A stretch of 11,794 nucleotides of DNA. Source: a bacterium (Candidatus Gribaldobacteria) CG10_big_fil_rev_8_21_14_0_10_41_12. Its GTDB lineage: Bacteria > Patescibacteriota > Minisyncoccia > Minisyncoccales > CG1-02-41-26. This document shows, piece by piece, positions 1 to 6,978 of this stretch. The DNA lies in the NCBI GenBank assembly GCA_002773545.1, contig PFAV01000021.1, positions 2,597-14,390 of the forward strand. The letters run 5' to 3'. The notes beneath the pieces are model-generated. The model was given only the letters and a program-made list of their open reading frames with translations, did not search any database and was not told the origin of the DNA. The first letter of the stretch is position 1; each line of letters opens with the position of its first letter. Position numbers and translations under genes: made by a program.

Positions 1-2
1 CT

Positions 3-281
3 TTAGAAAAAGAAAGGGCGCTTATTGAGCAACGACTAGGAGATTATGCTTCGCAAGGCAAGACAGCACCAGCCGTTAAAAACGATGACAAAGTAAAGGT
101 TCTTCAAGAAGCGGAAAAAGTGCGCGACATAAAAGTTGAAGGTCGCAAAATTGAGCGCTTAGTCGGCCTGGCTCAAAAATATAGCGTGGCTTTTGCCATA
201 GAAGTGGCTAAGAAAACCGATGACGCTTGTTTGCTGGATTTATTTCACGACGAATTAGTTAAGCAAAAGTTAAAGCCGTAA
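3..281 (+). CDS. C-terminal end of an unrecognised protein (5' truncated)
   Basis: An open frame enters from the left edge and ends with TAA at 279-281, giving 92 residues. The visible part is charged and mostly helical in character. It begins with a Lys/Glu/Gln-rich stretch, then has a Lys- and Asp-rich linker, then a compact end rich in Ala, Leu and Val containing FAIEVAKKTDD and LLDLFHDELVKQKLKP. No transmembrane segment, cysteine pair or catalytic motif is seen. Only 4 nt separate its stop from the next start, so it is probably co-transcribed with the TraG/VirD4-like ATPase and may work with it. I do not recognise the family, and the missing N-terminus may hold the informative domain. Coding status is supported by the uninterrupted frame and gene-like codon use up to the stop. 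Confidence 0.75.
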   Translation, partial: LEKERALIEQRLGDYASQGKTAPAVKNDDKVKVLQEAEKVRDIKVEGRKIERLVGLAQKYSVAFAIEVAKKTDDACLLDLFHDELVKQKLKP

Positions 282-285
282 TATT

Positions 286-2754
286 ATGTGGTTAATCTTT
301 GTTATTATCATAGTAATTGTTCTGGCTAGTTTTATTCTGACCAAGCTGATTTTCGCTAAAAAGAAAAAAATTAATCGCTTAAGCCAGAGCTTGGAGATGT
401 CGTTGTTTGAGGTGCGTATGCCTAAATACGAAAGAAAAGAGCAAGATCAAAAGCAAGATTTCAAGGCCTTGATTCAGCAAATGGAGCAGGTTTATGCTAG
501 CTTTCTTTATGTGAGGAAACCATCGCTTAAGCAAAAGTATTTAGGCGGCTATCAAATGCCTCGCGTTATTTTAGAAATTGCTTCCAAAGTAGGGGAGTCA
601 GACATTGCTTTCTATGCGGCTGTGCCTAATTTTATGGAAGGTGGCTTAGAAAAAGCTATTCAGGGTGTTTTCCCACAGGCCATAGTAGAAAAAGTGCCTG
701 GCGATTATACGGTTTTTGAGCCCGAGGCCAAAGTGGCTGGCCGACGAGTTTTTCTAAAAGACAGTTTTTATTTTCCCATCAAAACATTTAAAAGTTTAGA
801 AAAAGACCCTCTTTCTTCTATCACCAACGCCTTAAGTAAAATTAAGCCTGAAGAAGGGGCGGCCATTCAAGTTGTGCTCAAGCCGTCTTTACTTGATATT
901 AAGAAAAAAGAAGAAAGAATTTTGTCAGCCATTGTAGAAAGAGGCCATGGCGTGCGGCTGGCCGTGGCGCAGGCCAACCGCCACTGGACAGCGGCTTGGC
1001 TATTTGCTTTTTTAGACGCTTTCTTTACCGCCGGGCCCAAACAACAACAGCAAGAACAAGAAAGGCAGGGCAAGGAAATGCAAAAAGAAAGAACCGCCAA
1101 TGATTTTATTATTCAGGCGGTTAAAGCCAAAGCCCAAGAACAAATTTTTGAAGTTAATATTCGCTTGGTGGGCGTGGCCCCGGATTTAGGCCGAGCCGAA
1201 GAAATTGCCGAGCATATCGCGGGCGCTTTCGCCCAATTTAGCAACACGCTTAATGGTTTCAAAATGGCCAAGGTGAAAAAGAGATGGTTAAAACGATTTC
1301 TTTACGATTTTAGCTTCCGAGATTTTAACCCCAAAGAAAAAATTATTTTGAATCTTGAAGAACTAACCAGCGTTTATCATTTTCCCATGCCTCAATTGGA
1401 AACGCCCAATATCAAGTGGGCTAAAAATAAAGAAACAACTCCGCCCACTGAATTTTCTGAAACTGTCGGGGCCGGGCTAAACTTAATCGGGCAATCCTCA
1501 TATCGAGGCGAGGATAAACCAATTTCTTTTGTGTCCAGAGACGACCGTAGACGGCATTTTTATATTGTCGGGCAAACTGGTGTGGGTAAAAGCACCTTAC
1601 TGCGGGAGATGATTCGCCAAGACATTGAAAAAGGCGAGGGCGTGGGCGTGATTGACCCCAACGGCGACTTAGTTGAAGATATTTTGGCTATTATCCCCAA
1701 AGAAAGAGCGGATGATGTGGTTTTGTTTGAATCGTTTGATATGCAACGGCCCTGCGGCTTGAATATGTTGGAATGGAAAACGCCTGACCAAAGGGATTTT
1801 GCCATTTCCGAGATGATTGGTATTTATACCAAGCTTTTTCCGCCCGAAATTATCGGCCCGATGTTTGAGCACTATATGAGAAATGCTATGTTGGCTTTGA
1901 TGGCCGACAAAAATGACCTGGGTACTTTGGCGGAAATTCCCCGCATCTTTACCGACAAGGCCTTTATGGAAAGCAAGGTGGCGCATGTTACCGACCCGTT
2001 GGTGCAAACATTTTGGCAGCAAGAATGGTCGCAAACTACCGGCCAAACCAGGTCCGATATGCTTGGTTATGTGGTATCCAAAGTGGGCCGATTTGTGGGC
2101 AATGAAATGATGCGCAATATCATTGGCCAGCAAAAAAGCAGTTTTGACTTGGAGGATATAATGAATAATAAAAAGATATTTTTGGCCAATTTGTCTAAGG
2201 GTTTAACCGGCGAGATGAACGCGAGTTTGCTGGGCTTAATCTTGGTCTCTAAAATGCAATTAGCCGCTTTCCGCAGAGCTAGCATAGCCCAGGAAGATCG
2301 TCAGGATTTCTATTTATACATTGACGAATTTCAAAATTTCACCACCGATAGTATCGCTATTATTTTGTCCGAAGCCAGAAAATACCGCTTAAATTTGATT
2401 TTGGCTCACCAGTTTATGCCCCAACTCACCGAACAAATTAGAAACGCGGTTATCGGCAATGTGGGCAGTATCGCTTGCTTTCGGGTGGGCGCGATGGACG
2501 CTGAATTTTTAGAAAAACAATTTGAGCCGGAATTTTCCCGCTATGACCTCTTGAACATTGATAACTTTAATTTTGTGGTTAAGATGATGATTAACAATAA
2601 AATTTCCTCGCCCTTTAAGGTAAAGACTGTCAAACCGAAAGAGGGCGATATTAATATGGCGCCTTTAATCAAGCAATTATCAAAATTAAAATACGCTCGG
2701 CCCCGCAACATCGTGGAAAGAGAAATAGCCGAGCGCACCAAACTAACTTTTTAA
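286..2754 (+). CDS. Membrane-anchored TraG/VirD4-like (HerA/FtsK superfamily) DNA-transfer ATPase
   Basis: 822 residues. Residues 1-23 form one hydrophobic N-terminal helix followed by a Lys-rich stretch, so the protein is probably anchored in the inner membrane with the bulk in the cytoplasm. Residues ~60-400 form an N-terminal domain I cannot assign, including a Gln/Glu-rich charged linker near 255-275. The ATPase core follows. Walker A is GQTGVGKS at 429-436, then comes a DPNGDLVEDIL segment typical of type IV secretion coupling proteins. Walker B is LYIDE at 677-681, and an AHQF motif lies at 707-710. The family pumps or recruits DNA using ATP. The assignment to coupling protein (VirD4/TraG) rather than VirB4 is an inference from the DPNGDL segment and domain order. 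No relaxase, pilin or VirB6-like gene is visible here. The start is 4 nt after the upstream stop and has no clear ribosome binding site. Confidence 0.85.
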   Translation: MWLIFVIIIVIVLASFILTKLIFAKKKKINRLSQSLEMSLFEVRMPKYERKEQDQKQDFKALIQQMEQVYASFLYVRKPSLKQKYLGGYQMPRVILEIASKVGESDIAFYAAVPNFMEGGLEKAIQGVFPQAIVEKVPGDYTVFEPEAKVAGRRVFLKDSFYFPIKTFKSLEKDPLSSITNALSKIKPEEGAAIQVVLKPSLLDIKKKEERILSAIVERGHGVRLAVAQANRHWTAAWLFAFLDAFFTAGPKQQQQEQERQGKEMQKERTANDFIIQAVKAKAQEQIFEVNIRLVGVAPDLGRAEEIAEHIAGAFAQFSNTLNGFKMAKVKKRWLKRFLYDFSFRDFNPKEKIILNLEELTSVYHFPMPQLETPNIKWAKNKETTPPTEFSETVGAGLNLIGQSSYRGEDKPISFVSRDDRRRHFYIVGQTGVGKSTLLREMIRQDIEKGEGVGVIDPNGDLVEDILAIIPKERADDVVLFESFDMQRPCGLNMLEWKTPDQRDFAISEMIGIYTKLFPPEIIGPMFEHYMRNAMLALMADKNDLGTLAEIPRIFTDKAFMESKVAHVTDPLVQTFWQQEWSQTTGQTRSDMLGYVVSKVGRFVGNEMMRNIIGQQKSSFDLEDIMNNKKIFLANLSKGLTGEMNASLLGLILVSKMQLAAFRRASIAQEDRQDFYLYIDEFQNFTTDSIAIILSEARKYRLNLILAHQFMPQLTEQIRNAVIGNVGSIACFRVGAMDAEFLEKQFEPEFSRYDLLNIDNFNFVVKMMINNKISSPFKVKTVKPKEGDINMAPLIKQLSKLKYARPRNIVEREIAERTKLTF

Positions 2755-3026
2755 TGATGAAAAACATAGAGCCAAAAATGAAAATGCGTTTTGCTGATGA
2801 CGACTGGTCGTCAAGTTTTGACGAACTTAATGAAAAAGAAAACGGCTTGAAAAGCCGTTTAATGGAGGCCAGACGGCAATTGAATATCCTGCGCAGTAAT
2901 GCCTCAAAGAACGATTTGGAACAAAAATCCGTCATAGAAAAAGCGCAAAAAGCTATGCAGGATTATCGCGAGGCCTTAACCGAGGTAGAGCTTCTAATTA
3001 AGCAAAGAAAGACCGGTTCGGCTTAA
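2754..3026 (+). CDS. Small coiled-coil protein of unknown function
   Basis: 90 residues. The start codon overlaps the ATPase stop by one base (TAATG), which indicates translational coupling. An in-frame ATG directly follows, so the protein may start one residue later. After a short acidic segment (residues ~14-25, FADDDWSSSFDE) almost the whole chain is Lys/Glu/Arg/Leu-rich with heptad-like spacing, and is predicted by eye to be one long helix or coiled coil from about residue 22 to 85. It has no signal peptide, membrane helix or cysteine. I do not recognise a family. The position suggests an accessory or partner protein for the membrane ATPase. Its TAA stop (3024-3026) lies inside the left arm of the palindromic structure that fills the downstream gap. 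Confidence 0.7.
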   Translation: MMKNIEPKMKMRFADDDWSSSFDELNEKENGLKSRLMEARRQLNILRSNASKNDLEQKSVIEKAQKAMQDYREALTEVELLIKQRKTGSA

Positions 3027-3176
3027 TGAGCCTCTAAATTTTCAAGCCCTCGCAAGGGCGTAGAAAATTTAGTTAGGCGAATTTTACCCCGTGAAGTAGC
3101 CCGCCAAGGGCGGGCGCCTACTTCATGGGGTGTAAGAACTCATAAATTCACTCACCCTAACGGGCTCGTTCATTAA
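3023..3176. repeat. Branched imperfect palindrome filling the gap before rmuC
   Basis: The gap folds into nested inverted repeats. The outer arms are TTAATG at 3023-3028 with CATTAA at 3171-3176, and AGCC at 3029-3032 with GGCT at 3163-3166. The next tier is GTTAGG 3072-3077 with CCTAAC 3156-3161, and GAATTT 3079-3084 with AAATTC 3144-3149. A central hairpin at 3086-3131 pairs ACCCCGTGAAGTAG with its complement (one G-T wobble), topped by GCCCGCC/GGCGGGC around an AAG loop. A side hairpin has arms CTAAATTTTC (3034-3043) and GAAAATTTAG (3063-3072) with an inner GCCCT/AGGGC stem. There is no following T-tract, so it is not a standard terminator. Confidence 0.7.
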
Positions 3177-3187
3177 CGATTTCTAAC

Positions 3188-4267
3188 ATGAACAACGATA
3201 TCATTGTTTTTATTTTATTTTTATTAACAATAGCTGGCCTGGCCGGTGTTATTTTTTATATTAAAAAAATAGCTTCTTCAGCTAAAAATACCAGTCAAGA
3301 CCAAACCGGATTGGGCATTTTGAAGCAGGACTTAGAAGCCATTAAAAACGAAATCAAAGAGTCCAGGGAACGCAATATGGAATCAATGGAACGCCAGCTG
3401 GGCGAAAGCCGCCGCCACACCGAAAAACAACTGCAAGAAAGCCGGCAAATTGTGCGCGATGTGACCGAGCGATTAACTCGGCTTGATGAAACCAACAAGC
3501 AAGTAATTGGCTTTGCTGAACAGTTGCAATCGCTGGAAAACATTTTGAAAAACCCCAAACAGCGAGGTAATTTAGGCGAATACACCTTGGAGCTTTTATT
3601 AGAGCGCTCTTTTAGCCCCAAACAATACGGCAAGCAGTATCAATTCAAAAACGGCGAAACGGTTGATTTCGCGCTTTTTATTGGTGATAAAATTTTGCCC
3701 ATTGACTCTAAATTTTCGCTGGAAACCTATAATAAAATCATTCAAGAAAAAGACCAAGCCAAAAGAGAACAGCTGGAAAAAGTTTTTAAGCAAGATCTCA
3801 AAAACAGAATTGATGAAACCGCCAAATATATTCGGCCTCAAGAAAACACTTTTAATTTTGCTTTGATGTTTATCCCGGCTGAAGGCATTTATTACGATTT
3901 ATTGATTAACGAAGTTGGCGCGGTCAACACCCGCGACCTGATTGAATACGCGGTGCAGAAAAAGGTGAGCATTGTTTCACCCAATTCTTTTTACGCTATG
4001 TTGCAAACTATTCTGGAAGGGCTCAAGGCGTTTCAAATTGAAAAATCTGCCTTGGAAATTCGCAAAAATGTAGAGGCCTTGGGCGGGCATCTGGTTAAGT
4101 TTGACGAGTATATGAAAAAATTAGGCAACCACTTAGACACGGCTTGCGGTTTTTACAACACGGCCTACAAAGAGCTGGGCAAAATTGACAAAGATGTGGT
4201 AAAAATAACCGAGGGCGAGCGGCAAATTGAACCATTACAGATTGACAAACCAAGTATTTTAGAGTAA
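3188..4267 (+). CDS. rmuC: RmuC family DNA recombination protein
   Basis: 359 residues. Residues ~3-26 form one hydrophobic N-terminal helix. Residues ~40-110 are a charged coiled coil rich in Glu, Arg and Gln. The C-terminal RmuC domain has a PD-(D/E)XK-like nuclease fold. The conserved segments are visible: NPKQRGNLGE (E131), VDFALFIGDK (D160), PIDSKFSLE (D173, K175) and FMFIPAEGIYYDLL-type core residues near 230. RmuC limits rearrangement of DNA at inverted repeats, and its nuclease activity is inferred from the fold. The protein is shorter than the ~475-residue E. coli protein, mainly in the coiled coil. The ATG has no Shine-Dalgarno sequence. It sits 12 bp after a large palindromic structure, a notable neighbour for a protein that acts on inverted repeats, although that may be chance. 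It probably has its own transcript. Confidence 0.92.
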   Translation: MNNDIIVFILFLLTIAGLAGVIFYIKKIASSAKNTSQDQTGLGILKQDLEAIKNEIKESRERNMESMERQLGESRRHTEKQLQESRQIVRDVTERLTRLDETNKQVIGFAEQLQSLENILKNPKQRGNLGEYTLELLLERSFSPKQYGKQYQFKNGETVDFALFIGDKILPIDSKFSLETYNKIIQEKDQAKREQLEKVFKQDLKNRIDETAKYIRPQENTFNFALMFIPAEGIYYDLLINEVGAVNTRDLIEYAVQKKVSIVSPNSFYAMLQTILEGLKAFQIEKSALEIRKNVEALGGHLVKFDEYMKKLGNHLDTACGFYNTAYKELGKIDKDVVKITEGERQIEPLQIDKPSILE

Positions 4268-4278
4268 TTTTAATTATA

Positions 4279-4351
4279 TGACGCTTCAGCGTCACCCTGA
4301 GCACCAGCGAAGGGTCTCTTATATGAGATTCCTCGCTTCGCTCGGAATGAC
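4279..4351. repeat. Dispersed palindromic repeat of the 'HSERSEES' type
   Basis: This gap between rmuC and rplU carries a run of short hairpins: GACGCT/AGCGTC (4280-4285 and 4288-4293), ACCCT/AGGGT (4294-4298 and 4311-4315) and ATTCC/GGAAT (4328-4332 and 4344-4348). The right part reads CCTCGCTTCGCTCGGAATGAC. On the minus strand it would encode the CHSERSEESHI peptide that recurs in misannotated ORFs of many bacterial genomes, which is how I recognise it. It is non-coding and probably one copy of an interspersed element. Confidence 0.65.
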
Positions 4352-4381
4352 AGCAAACCATCAATTTTTCATTAAACTTAT

Positions 4382-4693
4382 ATGTCTTTTGCAGTAATCA
4401 AAACCGGCGGGAAGCAATACCTAGTTTCCGAAGGTAAAAAATTAAAAATAGAAAAATTAGAAGCCGAAGAAGGCAAAGAAGTTGTTTTCAACGAGGTTTT
4501 ATTGTTGGAAGGAAAAAACAAATTGGAAATTGGCTCTCCTTTACTGACTGGCGCAAAAGTGACGGGCAAGGTTTTGAAGCAGGGGCGAGCAGACAAAATA
4601 GTAGTTTTCAAGTATAAGCCCAAAAAGCGCTACAAGAAAAAACAAGGCCACCGCCAATCCTTCACCGAGGTGGAAATAACAGGGGTCAACTAA
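4382..4693 (+). CDS. rplU: 50S ribosomal protein L21 (bL21)
   Basis: 103 residues, the same length as the E. coli protein. It starts with the family hallmark FAVIKTGGKQY (residues 3-13). It has the GxP-type segment IGSPLLTGAKV in the middle, and ends with the basic rRNA-binding signature KYKPKKRYKKKQGHRQ then FTEVEITGV. bL21 binds 23S rRNA in the large subunit. In most bacteria rplU is followed directly by rpmA (L27). Here it is followed by a terminator and then convergent recR, so it appears monocistronic on its 3' side. The upstream gap is a dispersed repeat without a clear ribosome binding site, and I see no strong promoter. Confidence 0.97.
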   Translation: MSFAVIKTGGKQYLVSEGKKLKIEKLEAEEGKEVVFNEVLLLEGKNKLEIGSPLLTGAKVTGKVLKQGRADKIVVFKYKPKKRYKKKQGHRQSFTEVEITGVN

Positions 4694-4715
4694 TAGCATA
4701 AAACTAATAACAAAC

Positions 4716-4742
4716 AAAAAAACTCGCTTTAGCGAGTTTTTT
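4716..4742. terminator. Bidirectional intrinsic terminator between rplU and recR
   Basis: A short stem ACTCGCT/AGCGAGT (4722-4728 and 4731-4737) has a two-base loop. An A-run (4716-4722) precedes it and a T-run (4737-4742) follows it. It therefore forms a hairpin plus U-tract in both directions, ending rplU on the plus strand and recR on the minus strand. Confidence 0.9.
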
Positions 4743-4794
4743 GTTTTGCTTAATTCTAAAGGAATTACAGTGAGCGGAGCGAACGATTCTTGGC

Positions 4795-4821
4795 AAATTG
4801 AAAATTCGTAAATTGAAAATT
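4795..4821. repeat. Two-copy 15-bp tandem repeat next to the recR stop
   Basis: The 12-mer AAATTGAAAATT occurs at 4795-4806 and again at 4810-4821 with a 15-bp period. The second copy overlaps the first base of the recR stop codon. Immediately beyond lies a hairpin (ACTTCC/GGAAGT plus GCCCT/AGGGC, 4823-4847) that covers the last codons of recR. Confidence 0.5.
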
Positions 4822-5399
4822 TACTTCCGGCCCTCCAGGGCGGAAGTGATGGTTTCTTGGTCGGCGTATTCAATTTCGCCGCCGACCGGCAGGCCTCGGC
4901 CCAGCTGGGTAAGTTTTACTGCAATTGTTTCTAAACTTCGTTGGATTTTCAAAGCAAGCTGGCGGCCTTCCAAGGTTGGGTCAAGCGCTAAAATAATTTC
5001 TTTAATCGCTGATTTTTTTATACGAACGATTAAGTTTTTTAATTGCTGTTCTTCATTATTGGCGTCCCAGATAAAATAAAGGCCTTTGAATTGGCCTGTT
5101 TTTTCAATAGTTTCCAAATCAACTTCTTTTTCTATCACGCAAACCACGGCTTGGTCGCGCTGGCTATCCGAGCAAATGGCGCACAAGCCATTAGTTTGTT
5201 GTTCGGTTTCATATGACTTGCCGCACCAGTCGCACAGTTTAATTTTGTTTTTTAGGTTTTTAATGGCTTCTAATAAATTATCAACTTCTGATTGGTCGCT
5301 TTTAATTAAATAAAAAGCAAACCGTTGGGCGGTTCTCCGTCCAACAGTGGGAAATTTAATAAATAAATCAACTAATTTTTGCGCAGCAGGGGGTAGCAT
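4821..5399 (-). CDS. recR: Recombination mediator protein RecR
   Basis: 192 residues, slightly shorter than the usual ~198-200. RecR works with RecO (and RecF) to load RecA onto SSB-coated single-stranded DNA. Domains in order: N-terminal helix-hairpin-helix with FPTVGRRTAQRFAFYL (16-31); a zinc finger with Cys56, Cys59, Cys73 and Cys76; a Toprim domain with VCVIE (E90) and ILALDPTLEG (D140, E144); and the C-terminal PVGGEIEYAD and LEGR motifs. The usual SPxDGIGP loop after the GLYFI strand is absent and replaced by a shorter Asp/Asn/Glu/Gln-rich segment. The ATG has no Shine-Dalgarno sequence. The gene lies 70 bp downstream of dnaB on the same strand, with a perfect palindrome in between, so they may be co-transcribed with attenuation. 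Confidence 0.96.
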   Translation of the reverse strand: MLPPAAQKLVDLFIKFPTVGRRTAQRFAFYLIKSDQSEVDNLLEAIKNLKNKIKLCDWCGKSYETEQQTNGLCAICSDSQRDQAVVCVIEKEVDLETIEKTGQFKGLYFIWDANNEEQQLKNLIVRIKKSAIKEIILALDPTLEGRQLALKIQRSLETIAVKLTQLGRGLPVGGEIEYADQETITSALEGRK

Positions 5400-5423
5400 A
5401 GTAAAGTATCAAAAATATCTGTG

Positions 5424-5457
5424 ATGCTTAATTTGTGCGATCGCACAAATTAAGCAT
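5424..5457. promoter_or_regulatory. Perfect 34-bp palindrome between dnaB and recR
   Basis: Each arm is 17 nt (ATGCTTAATTTGTGCGA, 5424-5440) and the second arm is its exact complement with no spacer. After one mismatch the pairing continues for two more bases on each side. The centre is GCGATCGC. It lies 12 bp after the dnaB stop and 24 bp before the recR ATG in the direction of transcription. No U-tract follows, so it may be a processing or attenuation hairpin or a dyad operator rather than a standard terminator. Confidence 0.75.
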
Positions 5458-5469
5458 AACGACTGCTAT

Positions 5470-6828
5470 TTATTCGCCGTATTTTTTATCAAGGTCGCGA
5501 AACACCATACGGGCTTCGTCAAAGAAAAGCTCCACTTTGCCCACTGGGCCGTTACGGTGTTTGGCGATAATAATTTCCGCGATGCCCGGCCGCTCGCTAT
5601 TTTCTTTGTAGCGGTCCTCTCTGTAAATAAACATGACCACATCCGCGTCCTGCTCAATCCCGCCACTCTCGCGCAGGTCGGATAAACGAGGAATGGGTGG
5701 CATGCGTTGCTCAACGGCCCGCGACAGTTGCGAAATTACCAAAATAGGAATGTTGAGGTCTTTGGCTAACCCTTTTAGAGCGCGAGAATTTTCAGTAACT
5801 TGCTGTACCAAGCTTAGGGAAGGATTGCGGTGTTCCATTAATTGCAAATAGTCAATAATCAAAAGCCCCAAGCCCTTATCAGCAGCTAGTCTTCGTGCCA
5901 TAGCCCGCATTTGTAAAATACTGGTGCCCGAGGAGTCGTTAATGTAAATAGGCGCGTCGGATAGAATAGACATAGCCGACTGAATTCTTTCAAAGTCGTT
6001 GTATTCGCCCTCGTCGGACAGCCGGCCTGTTCTTAACCGCCAAGAGTCAATGTTGGCTTGAGCGGATATTAAGCGGTCAATGATTTGATCTTTGGACATT
6101 TCTAAACTAAAAATACCCACTGGAATTTTGCCGAAACAAGCCACATTCTGGGCGATATTAATAGCCAATGACGACTTTCCGATGCTCGGCCTGGCGGCCA
6201 AAATAATCATATCGGATTTCTGAAAACCTGAAAGCATATTGTCCAGCGACTTAAAGCCAGTAGAAATACCTCTTAGCCCGCCTTGATTTTTAGAAAGCTC
6301 GTCAATTCTTTGCCAGGTTTCTTCTAAGCTGTCTTTGATGTGGCTGAAAGACTGGGTAAGATTTTTTTGAGCGATGCTGAAAATCTTTTTCTCGGCCATA
6401 TCAAGCAAACTATCTACATCTTCGGTTTCTTGCTGGGCGATTTCTGAAATTTCATAGCCCGCTGAAATGAGTTCCCGCAAAACTCGTTTTTCCTGAACAA
6501 TTTTAGCGTAATTGGCGATATGGCTGGCTGTGGGCACTATGTTAACTAATTCAGTAAGGTAGGAAGCACCTCCTATTTCGTCCAATTCGTTTCTGATTTT
6601 AAGCTTGGCTGAAACACTCAAAATATCAATGGGCTCTCCTTTTTCAAGAAGCTCCAGTATTACTTCATAAATCCTGCAATGCTGGCTCTTATAAAAATCC
6701 TTTACTAAAAGAAAATCCACCACTTTATAAATGGAGACGGGATCAATCATTAAGCAACCCAAAAGAGATTTTTCCGCCTCAATATTCTGGGGCGGCAGTT
6801 TGTCTTGACTGGTCATATTATGTTTCAT
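5470..6828 (-). CDS. dnaB: Replicative DNA helicase DnaB
   Basis: 452 residues from the chosen ATG, close to the family's usual ~450-470. It is the hexameric 5'-3' helicase at the replication fork. The N-terminal collar domain starts with LPPQNIEAEKSLLGCL (11-26). The RecA-like domain has Walker A ARPSIGKS (212-219), the SLEM motif (241-244), Walker B IIDYLQLM (324-331), SQLSRAVEQR (366-375) and DLRESGGIEQDAD (384-396). No intein is present. Start choice: the ATG at 6828 is preceded by AAGGA four bases upstream, the clearest ribosome binding site among the window's genes. A TTG at 6867 would add 13 residues that look unlike the family. An ATG at 6816 would remove four and cannot be excluded. 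recR follows on the same strand. Confidence 0.95.
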   Translation of the reverse strand: MKHNMTSQDKLPPQNIEAEKSLLGCLMIDPVSIYKVVDFLLVKDFYKSQHCRIYEVILELLEKGEPIDILSVSAKLKIRNELDEIGGASYLTELVNIVPTASHIANYAKIVQEKRVLRELISAGYEISEIAQQETEDVDSLLDMAEKKIFSIAQKNLTQSFSHIKDSLEETWQRIDELSKNQGGLRGISTGFKSLDNMLSGFQKSDMIILAARPSIGKSSLAINIAQNVACFGKIPVGIFSLEMSKDQIIDRLISAQANIDSWRLRTGRLSDEGEYNDFERIQSAMSILSDAPIYINDSSGTSILQMRAMARRLAADKGLGLLIIDYLQLMEHRNPSLSLVQQVTENSRALKGLAKDLNIPILVISQLSRAVEQRMPPIPRLSDLRESGGIEQDADVVMFIYREDRYKENSERPGIAEIIIAKHRNGPVGKVELFFDEARMVFRDLDKKYGE

Positions 6829-6850
6829 TATATCCTTGGTTTGGTTTTTA

Positions 6851-6913
6851 GCAAGCTTAGCCAGCAACGGGCTGGTAACAAACTGTGGGAAACCTTGATG
6901 ACCTTTAGCTTGC
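6851..6913 (-). other. Possible structured leader upstream of dnaB
   Basis: An outer inverted repeat, GCAAGCT (6851-6857) with AGCTTGC (6907-6913), encloses an inner hairpin, CCAGC (6861-6865) with GCTGG (6871-6875). This lies between the upstream terminator and the dnaB start. It could be a folded 5' leader or an operator. No known riboswitch is recognised. Confidence 0.3.
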
Positions 6914-6923
6914 GCGCTGTAAT

Positions 6924-6949
6924 AAAAAACCCGTCTCTTGGGCGAGTTT
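6924..6949 (-). terminator. Intrinsic terminator after the cysS unit
   Basis: Read on the minus strand, AAACTCG (6949-6943) pairs with CGGGTTT (6933-6927) with one wobble pair. The stem has a short imperfect extension and the T-run TTTTTT follows at 6929-6924. It sits about 30 bp beyond the stop of the small gene that follows cysS and separates this unit from dnaB. Confidence 0.7.
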
Positions 6950-6978
6950 CAGTCAATTAAATTCAATAAACAATAATT

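Noticed and set aside
1669..2133. Minus-strand 154-residue ORF
   Set aside because: It is antisense to the ATPase core and has no recognisable motif. The plus frame carries clear family motifs.
4095..4364. Minus-strand 89-residue ORF containing HSERSEESHI
   Set aside because: It is the translation of a dispersed palindromic repeat running into the rmuC antisense strand. This peptide is a known misannotation product.
5436..5445. GCGATCGC centre as a cyanobacterial HIP1 element
   Set aside because: It is a single occurrence at the centre of a palindrome where GATC-type symmetry is forced, and the gene content does not suggest a cyanobacterium.
6829..6867. N-terminal extension of dnaB from TTG at 6867
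   Set aside because: The extra 13 residues (LAKLAKNQTKDI after the start) do not resemble DnaB N-termini and overlap hairpin DNA. The ATG at 6828 has a better ribosome binding site.
6881..6892. Possible DnaA box (TTTCCCACA on the minus strand) near dnaB
   Set aside because: It matches only 7 of 9 positions and is isolated, with no cluster of boxes or AT-rich unwinding region.
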